From Schlesneria sp. (GTDB lineage Bacteria > Planctomycetota > Planctomycetia > Planctomycetales > Planctomycetaceae), in assembly GCA_028291515.1 (NCBI GenBank), contig JAQGHU010000025.1, forward strand, positions 1 to 64,000: a stretch of 64,000 bases of DNA. The letters run 5' to 3'. The stretch's first letter is position 1. Each line of letters begins with the position of its first letter. Positions 9,292-19,314 of this stretch are shown piece after piece. Made by a program: the position numbers and the translations under genes. The notes under the pieces are model-generated. The model saw only the letters and a program-made list of their open reading frames with translations, made no database searches and was not told the origin of the DNA.

Positions 9292-10137
9292 ATGCAACTC
9301 GATTCTACGGAGATTGAGGGGGTTGGTGGCCTGCGGCTGTTCGTCCGAGATCACCGTCCTGCAACGATAACCTCCGCTCCAACATTCCTTTGCGTCCACG
9401 GGCTTGGTGAACACGGAGGCCGGTACGAGCATTTTTCGGAGTGGCTTGTCAGCCGCGGATGCCGGGTTATCGCCTGTGATTTACGGGGGCATGGGCGATC
9501 TGCGGGAACTCGAACCCACGTCGGAAACTTCGATGAGTATGCCGCCGATCTCGGACTTGTCTGGCAACATTTTCACCTGCAAAAGGCGGCGACCGTCCTG
9601 TTTGGACACAGCATGGGTGGGCTGGTCGCCGTCCGAGCCGTCCAATCGAGTGCTGTCGATCCGGGGGCTCTGGTGCTGACGTCGCCTCTGTTGGGATTGA
9701 AACTGCGGGTCAATCCGCTGAAGCGATTGTTGGGACAAATGCTGGTGGGGATCCTTCCCAGAACACGCTTCAGCAATGGCCTGGATCCGAGCAACATGAC
9801 TCGCGACCCACGATTTGCCGAAGAGCGGCGAAACGATCCTTTTATTGTTCGCACTGTCACCGCGAGTTGGTTTTTCGCGATGCAACGGGCCATTCAGCAC
9901 GCGCATCGGGACGCAGAGAAGGTCGCGATACCGATCCTGGCGTTTCGAGGAATGGCGGACGAAACGACCGACGGTGATGTCTTGTCGACCTGGCTGACGA
10001 AGACCCGCTCGCCAGCAACCGAACTGGTCTCGTTGCCATTACACGTCCATGAAGTCTTTCATGAATCGGATTGGATAGAATCAATGGATCGCATGCGATG
10101 GTGGCTGGAACAGGTTGGTCTTTGGCGTGCGAATTGA
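9292..10137 (+). CDS. Alpha/beta hydrolase, monoacylglycerol-lipase type
   Basis: The product is 281 aa. The fold shows the oxyanion HG (VHGLGEHGGRYEHF), DLRGHGRSAG, the nucleophile elbow GHSMGG (Ser107), the acidic residue in RGMADETTD (Asp223) and the catalytic His in VHEVFHE (His253). This arrangement is typical of the serine aminopeptidase S33/Hydrolase_4 family, which includes lysophospholipases and monoacylglycerol lipases. The substrate is probably a lipid ester but cannot be fixed from sequence. No signal peptide is seen, so it is probably cytoplasmic. It is separated from the following DUF58 gene by 69 bp in the same direction and may share a transcript. Confidence 0.85.
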   Translation: MQLDSTEIEGVGGLRLFVRDHRPATITSAPTFLCVHGLGEHGGRYEHFSEWLVSRGCRVIACDLRGHGRSAGTRTHVGNFDEYAADLGLVWQHFHLQKAATVLFGHSMGGLVAVRAVQSSAVDPGALVLTSPLLGLKLRVNPLKRLLGQMLVGILPRTRFSNGLDPSNMTRDPRFAEERRNDPFIVRTVTASWFFAMQRAIQHAHRDAEKVAIPILAFRGMADETTDGDVLSTWLTKTRSPATELVSLPLHVHEVFHESDWIESMDRMRWWLEQVGLWRAN

Positions 10138-10206
10138 AATCCGCAGCTCAAGCACTGACAATTGCAGTGCTTCATAGCGAATCTTCCAGACGATGAAGGA
10201 TCGTGG

Positions 10207-11640
10207 ATGTCAAACGCGGTCGAGGCTAGACCTTCTTACCCAAAACGCTGGTACGCCGGAGTTCCGGCATTGGCAGTGGCCTTCGCCATCTCGGCGGCCT
10301 ACCTGGGCGTTCCCAAATGGTCCTCGGATCTGACCGCATTTGGGCATTTCGTCGTTCGCTCGGTCATTACGGCCATTGGCATTACTGGCCTGGTCCAAAC
10401 TGCCGCCGCTTGGTCTCACATCCGCGGGACATTCGCCACGCCCGGGTTTGGCAAGCACCGCATGGTGGTTCCTGTGGAAGGGATCGTCTACCTGACGATC
10501 ATGTTTGCTCTTTTCACCGGGGCCATGCTGACGAAGTCGAACATGTTGCTGCTGGTCTTTGCTTTGATGGCGGGGCCGTTCATCATCAATGGCTGGATGA
10601 CGTTTGGAATGCTGCAAGCGACTCGAGTGATGCGAACGGCCCCCCCTCGGGCGATGGTCGGTGAATTGTTCGCCGTCGAATTGACGCTGTCGAACACTCG
10701 ACCACTCATGTCCATCTGGATCATGTCGGTTCGCGATACGATCGTCCACGTTCGCGAAGAGTTGACCGCAACAGTGCTGTTCGCGCGTGTCGCACCACGT
10801 TCATCGCAGGCCGGACATTATCAGTTGCGACTCATGCGTCGCGGCCGTTTTCAACTGGGGCCGCTGCTGACATTTTCGCGGTTTCCACTGGGATTGGTCG
10901 AGCGAAGTCGACTGTTTTCTGACTCTGCGGAAATTCTCGTCTACCCACGGATCGGTCGGCTGAGTTCCGCGTTCCGGCGTCGCTGGCTGGGAGCCACAGA
11001 ACTGGTCGCTCGCCCCCAACCCCACTCGGGCGTTTTTCACGACGAGTTCCATCGGTTGCGTGAGTTTCGCACGGGCGATAACCCGCGCGACATTCACTGG
11101 CGATCGTCGGCTCGACGGGGCGAATTGATCCTGCGCGAGTATCAGCAGAATCGCGACTTCAACCTGGCGGTAATCCTGGATCTGTGGCAACCCGATCTGC
11201 CCAAGGACCGTAATCCAGAACTGATCGAGCAAGCGCTAAGTTTTGCAGCGACCGCGATCGTCGAACACGGACGTGCCTGTCGCGATGCCATCCTCACATT
11301 GTCGGCGTCGGGCGCGACCTCGTTCCGCTGGCAAGGCCAGGGAACTTCGTCCAGTCTGGAATCTCTCCTGGACGGTCTGGCCATCCTGCAACCCGGCTCG
11401 GGGAGAGAAACGATTTCCCTTGTCAACGAACTGGTCCAGCGCCTTTCCGGGTCGACAAAAGTGATTGTCATGACGACTCGCCCCATGAGCGTTCCGCTGG
11501 ACCTTCACAGTCCACGAGTGGACTGCTTGCGCCTGGCCGAAATGGAATTTGACCAAGTTCTGGTTTATGACGATCAACCGACAGCACCTCACGGTACTCA
11601 TGCTCAGACTAATGGCATGGTGACTGCTTCCGAAGGTTGA
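10207..11640 (+). CDS. DUF58 domain membrane protein
   Basis: The product is 477 aa. Two hydrophobic stretches near residues 20-45 and 90-135 are followed by a beta-rich region. The DUF58 signature is present: FHRLREFRTGDNPRDIHWRS, then ELILREYQQNRDFNLAVILDLW. DUF58 proteins carry a degenerate vWA fold and are usually encoded beside MoxR ATPases and transglutaminase-like proteins; here the transglutaminase follows 4 bp later, but no MoxR gene is adjacent. The ATG at 10207 is preferred over an upstream TTG (10162) because AAGGA lies 6 nt before it. The likely role is assembly or maturation at the membrane, with partner unknown. Confidence 0.85.
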   Translation: MSNAVEARPSYPKRWYAGVPALAVAFAISAAYLGVPKWSSDLTAFGHFVVRSVITAIGITGLVQTAAAWSHIRGTFATPGFGKHRMVVPVEGIVYLTIMFALFTGAMLTKSNMLLLVFALMAGPFIINGWMTFGMLQATRVMRTAPPRAMVGELFAVELTLSNTRPLMSIWIMSVRDTIVHVREELTATVLFARVAPRSSQAGHYQLRLMRRGRFQLGPLLTFSRFPLGLVERSRLFSDSAEILVYPRIGRLSSAFRRRWLGATELVARPQPHSGVFHDEFHRLREFRTGDNPRDIHWRSSARRGELILREYQQNRDFNLAVILDLWQPDLPKDRNPELIEQALSFAATAIVEHGRACRDAILTLSASGATSFRWQGQGTSSSLESLLDGLAILQPGSGRETISLVNELVQRLSGSTKVIVMTTRPMSVPLDLHSPRVDCLRLAEMEFDQVLVYDDQPTAPHGTHAQTNGMVTASEG

Positions 11641-11644
11641 TCGA

Positions 11645-13993
11645 ATGAACCTGGAGATCGTCTTTAAACGCAGCATGTATGCAGTCACTGCGTTGACGGG
11701 ATGTCTGCTGGGTGCCGCTGAAGGGGGCTGGATCCCCTATGGGACACTGCCCGCCGTTGTGATCGGCTATCTGTGGACCGAGTCGCAGACTCGCCAGGAT
11801 CGGGTCAAACAGCGAGGGATGAGCGATACCTTCGCCGCCGTCTGCGGACTAGCGGCCCTGATCTGTTCCACCAGCGAATTCTTCAGCGAAAGCATTGAAG
11901 GACGGCTGCTGTCGGGGACTCACCTGCTGGTTTATCTGACTTGGATCGTGCTGGTCCAACCAAAAACAAATCGGCGTTATTGGCTGTTGCTCGCGCTGGG
12001 AATTCTGCAACTGGCGGTGGCATCGGTTCTGGCCAGTGGTCAGGAAACAGTGTGGTTTGGCATTGGTGCGATCGTCTATGTGTTCGCCACCTTATGGACG
12101 CTGTCGGTTTTTTCGATCCACCGTTCCGCGTCACAGTTCGCCCCCAAATTGGCTCCTCTGACAACAGGAAGCTCGACGGGGCCATCGGTGTCTGGCAACA
12201 GCATCTCGATGGATTCGGTCCAGATTGAAGATGGAGTGACCTGGATCACCACCCCCTTCATGACGGGAGTCGCCTTCAATTGTGCGATGAGCTTGCTTGT
12301 CAGCGCGCTCTTTTTCATCTTGATTCCGCGAGTCTGGATTCCCGGATCAAGTGCCTTTGGAAGCAGTGATTCTGCGGTGCCCGGAGTTTCGAAGTCGGCG
12401 TTTGCCGCGGAAATCCGACTGGGTGATATGGGAGCGATTCTAGAGAGCCTGGATCCGGTGATGCAGGTGAAGCTGAAGACACCGCTACGTGCAGCAATCT
12501 CGGCTACGGACTACGCCGAGCGATTGGGACTGGCAGAGCCACTTTTTCGCGGTGCCGTGCTGTCGACTTACGAGGCTCCCCGCTGGAAAGTCGAACCACT
12601 CTCGATCCAGCGCGGGTCTCGATTGATCCCGGCCGAAAGAAAATCTCTGGTGCGCCAGGAAATCCGCCTGGAAGACATGTCCACGGATGTCCTGCTGGCA
12701 ATGGGAAGCCCACTGGGATTGGTTGATCCGGAAGAGCATCCGCGAGGAAGTTACCAGGCATTAACCGGCCTGATCTATCGTCACCCCGATTTCAACAAAC
12801 ATGGGGCCGTTCGCTATGTCGTCTATTCTGAACTTCCCCCGCCCGGGGTTGAGATGAACGCCACACAGCCGATTAACGAAGTCCTTCGCCAACGATACGC
12901 ACAACTGGGATATATCGATCGCCACCGAGAACTGCCGCCTCGACTGGAGCGGATGGCCAAGCTCGCGCAAGATATCGTACTACGGGAAGAGAAGCGACGA
13001 GGAATGCGTCTGAGCGAACTCGACAAAGCGCGCTCTATCGAAAGATTCCTGCGAGACTCGGGCGAATACTCGTACACCCTGAACATGTCGGTCGACGACA
13101 AGAAGATCGATCCGATCGAAGATTTCCTGTTCAATCGGAAGCAAGGTCATTGCGAGTATTTCGCGTCGGCCCTGGCCCTGATGCTGCGAGCAGTCGACAT
13201 TCCGACTCGGCTGATCAGCGGATACAAGGGGGGCAACTACGACCAGTCGACACAAACTCTGCACCTTCAAAAGCGGCACGCCCACGCCTGGTGCGAAGCC
13301 TGGATTGAAAGGCAAGGCTGGGTCACGCTGGACGCCACGCCGGCCGACGAACGACAAGCCATCGTGGAAGCAGCGGCCGGGAATCGCTCGGTCTGGACAG
13401 ACATGCGATCCCAGTTGGTCGGCATCTGGTCCGAAAATGTCGTCAACATCTCGCTCGATAAGCAAGAGGAAATCATTTACCGCCCCATTCGAGAGTTGGT
13501 GCGAGGGCTGCTGAAGTCACTCAAAGAATTGTGGGAGTCACCCAAAACAAGCCTGGCTTCCTTCTTTGGTTCGTTGACTCATCCCCTGGGCTGGTTCAGC
13601 TTGAGAGGAATCGGGACGCTGCTGGTGCTAGCCGGCATGGGATGGCTCGTCCATCGGACCTGGCAACGAATTGCTCGCTGGAAGGGTTGGAGCAGAGTCG
13701 AAGCCGACCGGCAAAGCATTCGATTGGTCGAGTTCTACGAGCGTTTCGCCAGACTGATGGACTCATTAAGCCTGCATCGCGGGGAAACGCAGACCCAGCA
13801 GGAATTCGCCAACCAGACAGCCGCGACATTGCAGTCGCGATTGCAGAGCGCCGGCTTCAGCGGCAGTCCTTTGGAGATCTCTGCGCTGTTCTATAAAGTC
13901 CGATTCGGCAACGAAGCGTTGCCAGAACGAGAGGTAGATCACGTCGAAGAATTGCTGTCTGGCCTGGAACGAGTTCTGCGACCTCAGACGTGA
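11645..13993 (+). CDS. TgpA-type membrane transglutaminase
   Basis: The product is 782 aa. An N-terminal block of several transmembrane helices (about residues 5-230, DUF3488-like) precedes a transglutaminase core in which the triad is visible: Cys503 in QGHCEYFASALALMLR, His547 in HAHAWCEAW and Asp563 in VTLDATP. A further transmembrane helix (about residues 660-680) and a C-terminal DUF4129-like segment follow. This is the architecture of bacterial TgpA proteins, whose transglutaminase domain faces the periplasm. It starts 4 bp after the DUF58 gene and is surely co-transcribed and functionally linked with it. The natural substrate is unknown. Confidence 0.9.
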   Translation: MNLEIVFKRSMYAVTALTGCLLGAAEGGWIPYGTLPAVVIGYLWTESQTRQDRVKQRGMSDTFAAVCGLAALICSTSEFFSESIEGRLLSGTHLLVYLTWIVLVQPKTNRRYWLLLALGILQLAVASVLASGQETVWFGIGAIVYVFATLWTLSVFSIHRSASQFAPKLAPLTTGSSTGPSVSGNSISMDSVQIEDGVTWITTPFMTGVAFNCAMSLLVSALFFILIPRVWIPGSSAFGSSDSAVPGVSKSAFAAEIRLGDMGAILESLDPVMQVKLKTPLRAAISATDYAERLGLAEPLFRGAVLSTYEAPRWKVEPLSIQRGSRLIPAERKSLVRQEIRLEDMSTDVLLAMGSPLGLVDPEEHPRGSYQALTGLIYRHPDFNKHGAVRYVVYSELPPPGVEMNATQPINEVLRQRYAQLGYIDRHRELPPRLERMAKLAQDIVLREEKRRGMRLSELDKARSIERFLRDSGEYSYTLNMSVDDKKIDPIEDFLFNRKQGHCEYFASALALMLRAVDIPTRLISGYKGGNYDQSTQTLHLQKRHAHAWCEAWIERQGWVTLDATPADERQAIVEAAAGNRSVWTDMRSQLVGIWSENVVNISLDKQEEIIYRPIRELVRGLLKSLKELWESPKTSLASFFGSLTHPLGWFSLRGIGTLLVLAGMGWLVHRTWQRIARWKGWSRVEADRQSIRLVEFYERFARLMDSLSLHRGETQTQQEFANQTAATLQSRLQSAGFSGSPLEISALFYKVRFGNEALPEREVDHVEELLSGLERVLRPQT

Positions 13994-14012
13994 CACAGCG
14001 GCAGAGAGAACC

Positions 14013-14047
14013 TACGAAAAAAGGCCAGCAGATGTCTGCTGGCCTTT
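14013..14047 (-). terminator. Intrinsic terminator of rpsT
   Basis: A 13-bp perfect stem (arms 14020-14032 and 14035-14047, AAAGGCCAGCAGA paired with its complement) is followed on the minus strand by TTTTTTCG. It lies 18 bp beyond the rpsT stop. Reading the other way the hairpin could also slow transcription from the transglutaminase gene, but the T-run is on the rpsT side. Confidence 0.9.
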
Positions 14048-14064
14048 GTGAATTCAATATCAAA

Positions 14065-14379
14065 CTACTTAGCTGGTGCTTCGGCGGCTGGTGCCGGAGG
14101 GGCTGACAGCTTGTTGATCAGCTTGGTCAGGCGAGACTTGTCGCGAGCAGCCTTGTTCGGGTGAATCAAGTGCTTTGCAGCCGACTGATCCAGCTTCTTG
14201 ATCGCCAGCATCAAGGCCGACTTGGCATCTTCCAACGTCTTAGCACCAGCAGGAACCCCTGCCGCAGCCGCGCGAACCTTCTTCACCGTCGTACGCAGCA
14301 CCGAGCGCTGATGACGATTGCGAACTCGACGACGTTCCATTTTTCGCAAGGCACGACGGGCACTGTCAGTGTTCGGCAT
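14065..14379 (-). CDS. rpsT: 30S ribosomal protein S20
   Basis: The product is 104 aa. The sequence has the S20 signature: a basic start ([21 protein letters not shown]), [31 protein letters not shown] and [17 protein letters not shown]20 is a primary 16S rRNA-binding protein of the small subunit. An Ala/Pro-rich tail extends it beyond the usual 85-90 residues. The gene stands alone, with a strong hairpin terminator immediately downstream. Confidence 0.95.
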   Translation of the reverse strand: MPNTDSARRALRKMERRRVRNRHQRSVLRTTVKKVRAAAAGVPAGAKTLEDAKSALMLAIKKLDQSAAKHLIHPNKAARDKSRLTKLINKLSAPPAPAAEAPAK

Positions 14380-14568
14380 GGATAATTAACCAAAACAATT
14401 TCGAGATTTCAGCGGTCCAATAAGATCCCAGCGCAAACCGCTCTCCGGCGCCGGGTCGAGAAGTATAACGGCTGTTCGGCGGTGACGCCAGTGTTGGCGA
14501 GTCGACATCGCCCCGCCAATTATTTCCACCGTAACCTATTACAGATAAAACACATACAGCAACAACGA

Positions 14569-16032
14569 CTACATTTCCCCCATGTCGATATTCTCGCCCC
14601 CGCCCATTTGCTTCTGGATTTCTTCCAGCCGGGCGGCGACATCTTTGTAGCTGTAATCGACAGCCAATACTTCACTGTAATGCTTTTCCGCGTCTTGCAG
14701 GTCCTTGCTGGCCTCGGACAACCGCCCGAGCAGGTAGTGACAATCCTTGAAGGCATCCGGTTGGTCGTTGGAATTCAGCTTCTCGACCGCTTTCTGGAAT
14801 TGTCGCGTCGCCAACTGATTTTGTTTCTGGGCCAGGAAGCACTTGCCGAGGCTAACCAGCACTTGCGCTTCCAACCGGCTATCCTTGGAAGCCTGCTGCA
14901 GCAATGGAATGGCCTGGGCGTGCTTGGCAGACGCCATGAACCGCATCGCCAGTTCGTGTTTCAGCTTCAAGTCGGCAGGATAACGCTCGACGCGCCGACT
15001 GAAGACTTCAATTTCCTGGTCGCGCAGTTCCTTCTGCAGATCAAACGCATTCTTCTTGGCATCGGCATCGTCCGGGTTTCGTGAGGCAGCCTCTTTGGCA
15101 AACGTCACGTTCTTGCGAACCATTTCGAGTTCGACGTCTTCCATCTGCTCACGAATGTTGGCGTCACCGCTAACATCAAACGCTTGCTTGAATGTTCTGG
15201 CGGATTGCTCCAGCATCCCTTCGCGTTTGTAGTGGTCAGCCAGCTTGATGTAGTTGCCGACGTTGCCGGGATCTTTCTTGATGGCTCGCAGCAAATCGTT
15301 TGCGCGGTCTTCACCGGGAGCAAGCATCTCGCCGCTGCCGATTTTGGCATCGCCTTTGACCGATTCTTCGTAGCCCTGCTTGGGCTGATCCGTGCGAACA
15401 TCCTGCGTGTTCTCGGCACCGCCGTAGTTCGCGTTAAAGATCACTTCATCGGCACCCAAGGCGTTCATTTTTGAGCGAACGGCACCATTAAGCGGGTCCA
15501 GCTTCATGACTTTTGAGAGTGTCGAGACCGCTTTTCTGAAGTCGCGACGCAGTTCGTAAGCCGTCGCGAGGCCGATCAGAAAGTCCTTATTCTCTGGAGC
15601 ACTATCCGCAGCTGTCGCGGTCTCGTAAGCGAACTGAGACACCTCCAGAAAGCCTCGCTCCCTGGCCGCTTCACCCAAGTCGGCATTGAAATGGCCGTCC
15701 CAGGGGTTAATCATCAAACCTTCTTCGGCAGCAGTATCCATCTCGGCCCAGTTCTTGGCCGTGCGCGCTTTCTTCACCTTGGACCGTGCGCTATTGATCT
15801 TCAAAAACGCCATGCTCGCGCCAGACTTATTGTCCTTGTAGAGCTTTCGTTGACACCCACGCAACGTCTGTCTGAACAGCAGATTATCGGGAACCATCTT
15901 GACGGCCGTGCTCGCCATCTGGCTGGCATAATCAAAGCTGCCCTTCTGCATGGCTTCCGTCGCCTTCTTCATGCAGTCGGAAGCCAGCTTGCGCTTGCGT
16001 TGTTCTTCCGGTGAATAACCATCCATCGACAT
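14569..16032 (-). CDS. TPR repeat protein
   Basis: The product is 487 aa, starting [20 protein letters not shown]. Helical repeats run through the whole length, with TPR-like units such as [66 protein letters not shown] and [21 protein letters not shown]. There is no signal peptide, so it is probably cytoplasmic. The long upstream in-frame extension to 16230 is rejected: it would overlap the neighbouring pseudouridine synthase coding region and has no coding character. The protein ends [12 protein letters not shown]. The function is unknown; it is probably a scaffold. It lies 149 bp after the synthase gene in the same direction. Confidence 0.75.
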   Translation of the reverse strand: [487 protein letters not shown]

Positions 16033-16181
16033 GTTGAAGATCTCGTGATTGGCCCGATGTTGGAATCGATGCCGTGCGGGAACGAGCGCCGGAATCGATA
16101 TTGGAAAGTGCTGCCACAGTTTACCACAGCGCGGTCGAAAGTGGGTAGTGGTCTGAATTCTCAACGATTCATCAACGGGAA

Positions 16182-16901
16182 TTATCGAGCGACAGCCAGC
16201 CCGTCGACGAGATTCCCAAAGCGATCCCAATTCTTCGGGAGAGGTGCGTGTAATTCAAGCGGGTCGTAACGAACCGGATGGGCCAGAGCCAGTTGATAGG
16301 CATGCAAGGCGATTGGCGATGACAGTCGATCGTAAGTCGCGGCCTGTTCGGTTTCCAACGTGGCACCGTATTGCAGGTCGCCCACGATGTGCCAGCCGCG
16401 CGAGGCCAACTGGACGCGAATCTGATGCATGCGACCGGTGTGAAGGTGGACCTCGACCAACGCTCGGCCTGCCGTCGTCGTTAAGACGCGATAGTCCAAG
16501 ATTGCCTCCCGAGCCCCCTCGGTCCCCGGTTCCACCACGGTCACGTGTGCCGCCTCGGCATCTTTCAACAGCCAGTCCGTCAGTCGGCCTGTCGGTTGAT
16601 CAGGGACTCTTTCCGTCACTGCCAGATAAATCTTGCGAACAGACCGCTCACGAAACTGTTCGGCCAGCCTCGCCGCAGCCTTGGAATTGCGAGCAAACAC
16701 CACAATCCCCGAGACCGGTCGATCCAGGCGATGCGGCACTCCCAGATAGACGTTCCCCGGCTTGGAGTACTTCTGTTTCAGATACTGCTTGACCTGGGCT
16801 TCCAGTGCGGGATGCCCGTGCGGGACGCCCTGCGTCAATAATCCGGCAGGCTTGTTCACGGCAATGAGAGGCCCATCTTCCAGAAGAATGTCGAGATCCA
16901 T
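16182..16901 (-). CDS. RluA-family pseudouridine synthase
   Basis: The product is 239 aa. The family hallmarks are clear: AVNKPAGLLTQG near the start, the catalytic HRLDRPVSG with Asp60, and HTGRMHQIRVQLAS followed by IVGDLQYG. No S4 RNA-binding domain precedes the catalytic domain, so it belongs with the short RluA/TruC-like members that modify tRNA or rRNA uridines. The exact target is not predictable. ATG at 16901 begins MDLDILLEDG; the ORF could extend seven residues upstream, but those do not resemble the family. Confidence 0.9.
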   Translation of the reverse strand: MDLDILLEDGPLIAVNKPAGLLTQGVPHGHPALEAQVKQYLKQKYSKPGNVYLGVPHRLDRPVSGIVVFARNSKAAARLAEQFRERSVRKIYLAVTERVPDQPTGRLTDWLLKDAEAAHVTVVEPGTEGAREAILDYRVLTTTAGRALVEVHLHTGRMHQIRVQLASRGWHIVGDLQYGATLETEQAATYDRLSSPIALHAYQLALAHPVRYDPLELHAPLPKNWDRFGNLVDGLAVAR

Positions 16902-16949
16902 AGTTGCTAAACAGCCGCACACCCGGTCACCAGTTGGCGACGCCAGGCT

Positions 16950-19166
16950 CTACTTGGCGGCGTCTGCCACCACTGCCGCCGTGTTCACTCCCTTTTTCCA
17001 TTGGCCGTAATTGAAATCTTCGCGGTAACGACTGAAGCCTTCGCCGGTTCCCACGGTTGTCGGGTGAATCCCTGGCCGCTTCACAAACAGTGCCAATTCA
17101 GACTTCTCGGAAAGATCCCAGTCCTGCGGGTTCACTCCGTGCGAGAACGAACTGTTCTTGCGAGCCGCAGCAAACGCCGCCGACAACTTCGTGCCCTCTT
17201 TATCCGTATCACCCCAGAACTTTGCAAACGACTTCGGATCGGTCACGGTCGCGATCTTCTTTCCGCCTGATCCAATCCAGTTGGCCAAGTTGTAGCAGTT
17301 GCCACTCCCCTTCCAGGATCTCCCTTTCTTATCAGTCGCCGATGACAACAGCGATAGAGCCAGTGAATCGCATCGATAGGTGGTCAGGATACTCTCAATC
17401 CGCAGGTCACCCACCAGACCGGGACTGGCAATCGCTTCGGTTCCCTGCAGCACCGCCTGGTACAGATTGAGATCCAGATCAAGCGGTTGCTTGGTTTGAG
17501 GACTGATCGCCAACGTGATGCAGGGATTCGAATACAGCACCGTGTTCTCGATGATGACTTCTTGCTTGCCCGCGCCGATCACTTCCAGGCCGGTCCGCCC
17601 CCCGACGACGAGACAATTGCGAAGGACAAGTTGACCTTCGCCAGCAAGGGTTATCGGAGCCATTCCCTTCTTATTTGATTCCGAAACGGCACAGTTCAGC
17701 ATTCTTAGTGAACCGCCAGTGATCAGCACAGCCTTCCAGGAAACATTGGCAGCTCCCGCTGGCGGATCCATCTGCAGACGCAGTCCCTCCAGAGTGACGA
17801 TCCCCGCTGTCACTTTGAACATGTGATGCGATTCCGGATGCTTATCGGGGCGGTACCGCTGGCCGTCCGCAGACATTCCAACCTGATACTCAAAAATCGG
17901 CTCGTAGCCGAAGCCGGCCTGAATCGTGATGTCCTGGTCAAATATCTCGTGATTCGTTTTGAAGGGACCGTTCCCATCAACGCGGACGATATCCCCAGCT
18001 TGGGCACTCTTCAGAATGTCCTGCAAATTGTCTTCGCGCGGCACCTCGGCACGGTTAGCGATCGAGAATGCCTTCTCAGGCTTTCCCTGCAGTAACCGTG
18101 AAATGTCACTGCCGAGGTTTGCCTTTCGCAAGAAGAGCGAAGCGAAACAGGTATCCGCCAGCGCGCTTTCAGGCTTGTCACTGGGCCATGATCCGTCGGG
18201 CTTTTGAGATTTGATCAGTGCGTCGGCCCCCAGCTTGAACCAGTCGACGCCACCTTCGAATTGCTCCTGCCCCAACAGGACACCGATCCGTTCGATCGCC
18301 CAGATAAAGTATCGAGCCGAACCGGGGCCCATCTCTTTGGCATAGGATCCGACTCGCAGCAGTCCCTTGGCGTACTTCGGGTCGGACAGCAGCGTTTCCT
18401 TTTCACCGCTGCTGGTCACGGCAGATCGCCCTTTTAATTGTGCTCGAATTTTCGTTGCCCGGGCGACGGTCAGGCAGAACAGGCCCGCCGGAGTCATCGC
18501 CTGACCGGATGGGGTCGGCTCTTTGTCTTTCATCGTGTATCCCCAGCCGCCATCTTCGTTCTGGGTCTTCACGAAACGGGCGCCGACATCTTTCATGGCA
18601 TCGTCGATGGGAACGCCATAACGCGAAGCAATCCAGAGACCGAGCACGGCGAATTGAGTGTTGCTGTTGTCTCCGGGTCCGTCTTTGCGATCGAGCCGCT
18701 TCAGATCCTGCAAGACCGACGCGTCGACATTCGGACAGCTATAGCTCCAGCCACCCGAGGTCGTCTGCCCCGCCAGCAGCTTGGCTCCGAGCGCGCGGAT
18801 CGCAGGTCGATCCTGACGGTCACCCACTCGGGACAACAGCAGGATTCCCAGCGCGATATCGTAGGTGCTCTTCTGCTCCGGCGCGTTCTTGCGAACGTAG
18901 CGATACCCTTTGTCGACAGCCGTATCGTAAGTCGGAACCCCATTTTCAATCAGGGCCATCGTACAGAGCGCCGTGATTCCCAGTTCGTGACTGGGATACT
19001 CCCAACTGCCGTCGTACTTCTGTTGCGACCGAATGAAATCGAGCGACTTCAGACGCGCCGCATCGACTTCTTCGTCGGTTTGGGCCCAGACCGAGGTCGT
19101 CGAACCGATTACCAGAGCAACCACGAGGCACAGCCAAACGGTGAGCGATCGCGAACTCTTCCGCAT
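16950..19166 (-). CDS. Secreted protein with prenyltransferase/squalene-oxidase-like repeats and C-terminal beta-helix
   Basis: The product is 738 aa. A Sec signal peptide (residues 1-28, ending SVWAQ) is followed by an alpha/alpha-toroid region of about 320 residues with repeated QQ-DGSW, GGWSYSCP, DGGWGYT and PDGSWPS motifs, as in terpene-cyclase-like repeats. The typical acid motif of an active cyclase is not evident, so this is probably a structural or binding toroid. From about residue 370 the sequence changes to beta-rich turns (VRVDGNGPF, GGSLRMLNCAVSES, LVLRNCLVVGGRTGLEV), suggesting a parallel beta-helix. The combination is common in planctomycete exported proteins of unknown role. 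Confidence 0.75.
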   Translation of the reverse strand: MRKSSRSLTVWLCLVVALVIGSTTSVWAQTDEEVDAARLKSLDFIRSQQKYDGSWEYPSHELGITALCTMALIENGVPTYDTAVDKGYRYVRKNAPEQKSTYDIALGILLLSRVGDRQDRPAIRALGAKLLAGQTTSGGWSYSCPNVDASVLQDLKRLDRKDGPGDNSNTQFAVLGLWIASRYGVPIDDAMKDVGARFVKTQNEDGGWGYTMKDKEPTPSGQAMTPAGLFCLTVARATKIRAQLKGRSAVTSSGEKETLLSDPKYAKGLLRVGSYAKEMGPGSARYFIWAIERIGVLLGQEQFEGGVDWFKLGADALIKSQKPDGSWPSDKPESALADTCFASLFLRKANLGSDISRLLQGKPEKAFSIANRAEVPREDNLQDILKSAQAGDIVRVDGNGPFKTNHEIFDQDITIQAGFGYEPIFEYQVGMSADGQRYRPDKHPESHHMFKVTAGIVTLEGLRLQMDPPAGAANVSWKAVLITGGSLRMLNCAVSESNKKGMAPITLAGEGQLVLRNCLVVGGRTGLEVIGAGKQEVIIENTVLYSNPCITLAISPQTKQPLDLDLNLYQAVLQGTEAIASPGLVGDLRIESILTTYRCDSLALSLLSSATDKKGRSWKGSGNCYNLANWIGSGGKKIATVTDPKSFAKFWGDTDKEGTKLSAAFAAARKNSSFSHGVNPQDWDLSEKSELALFVKRPGIHPTTVGTGEGFSRYREDFNYGQWKKGVNTAAVVADAAK

Positions 19167-19285
19167 GATGAAACCTCGAGATGTGATTGAGAGATGTGTG
19201 GTGCGTGCAATGGAGTTTACTGATGCGAGGATGGCATCACAAGGAGCGACTTCTGACGGTGAGTGATTGGCCGAATGAAGAAGTC

Positions 19286-19314
19286 TTTAGCCACGGATTG
19301 AACACGGATGAAAC
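19286..19314 (+). repeat. Copy of the CCACGGAT..ACACGGATGAAAC dispersed repeat
   Basis: TTTAGCCACGGATTGAACAC and the following GGATGAAACC match the four copies near 47.55, 47.71, 50.17 and 50.33 kb. It is single here, without an inverted partner nearby. It lies upstream of the truncated gene at 19414. Confidence 0.65.
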
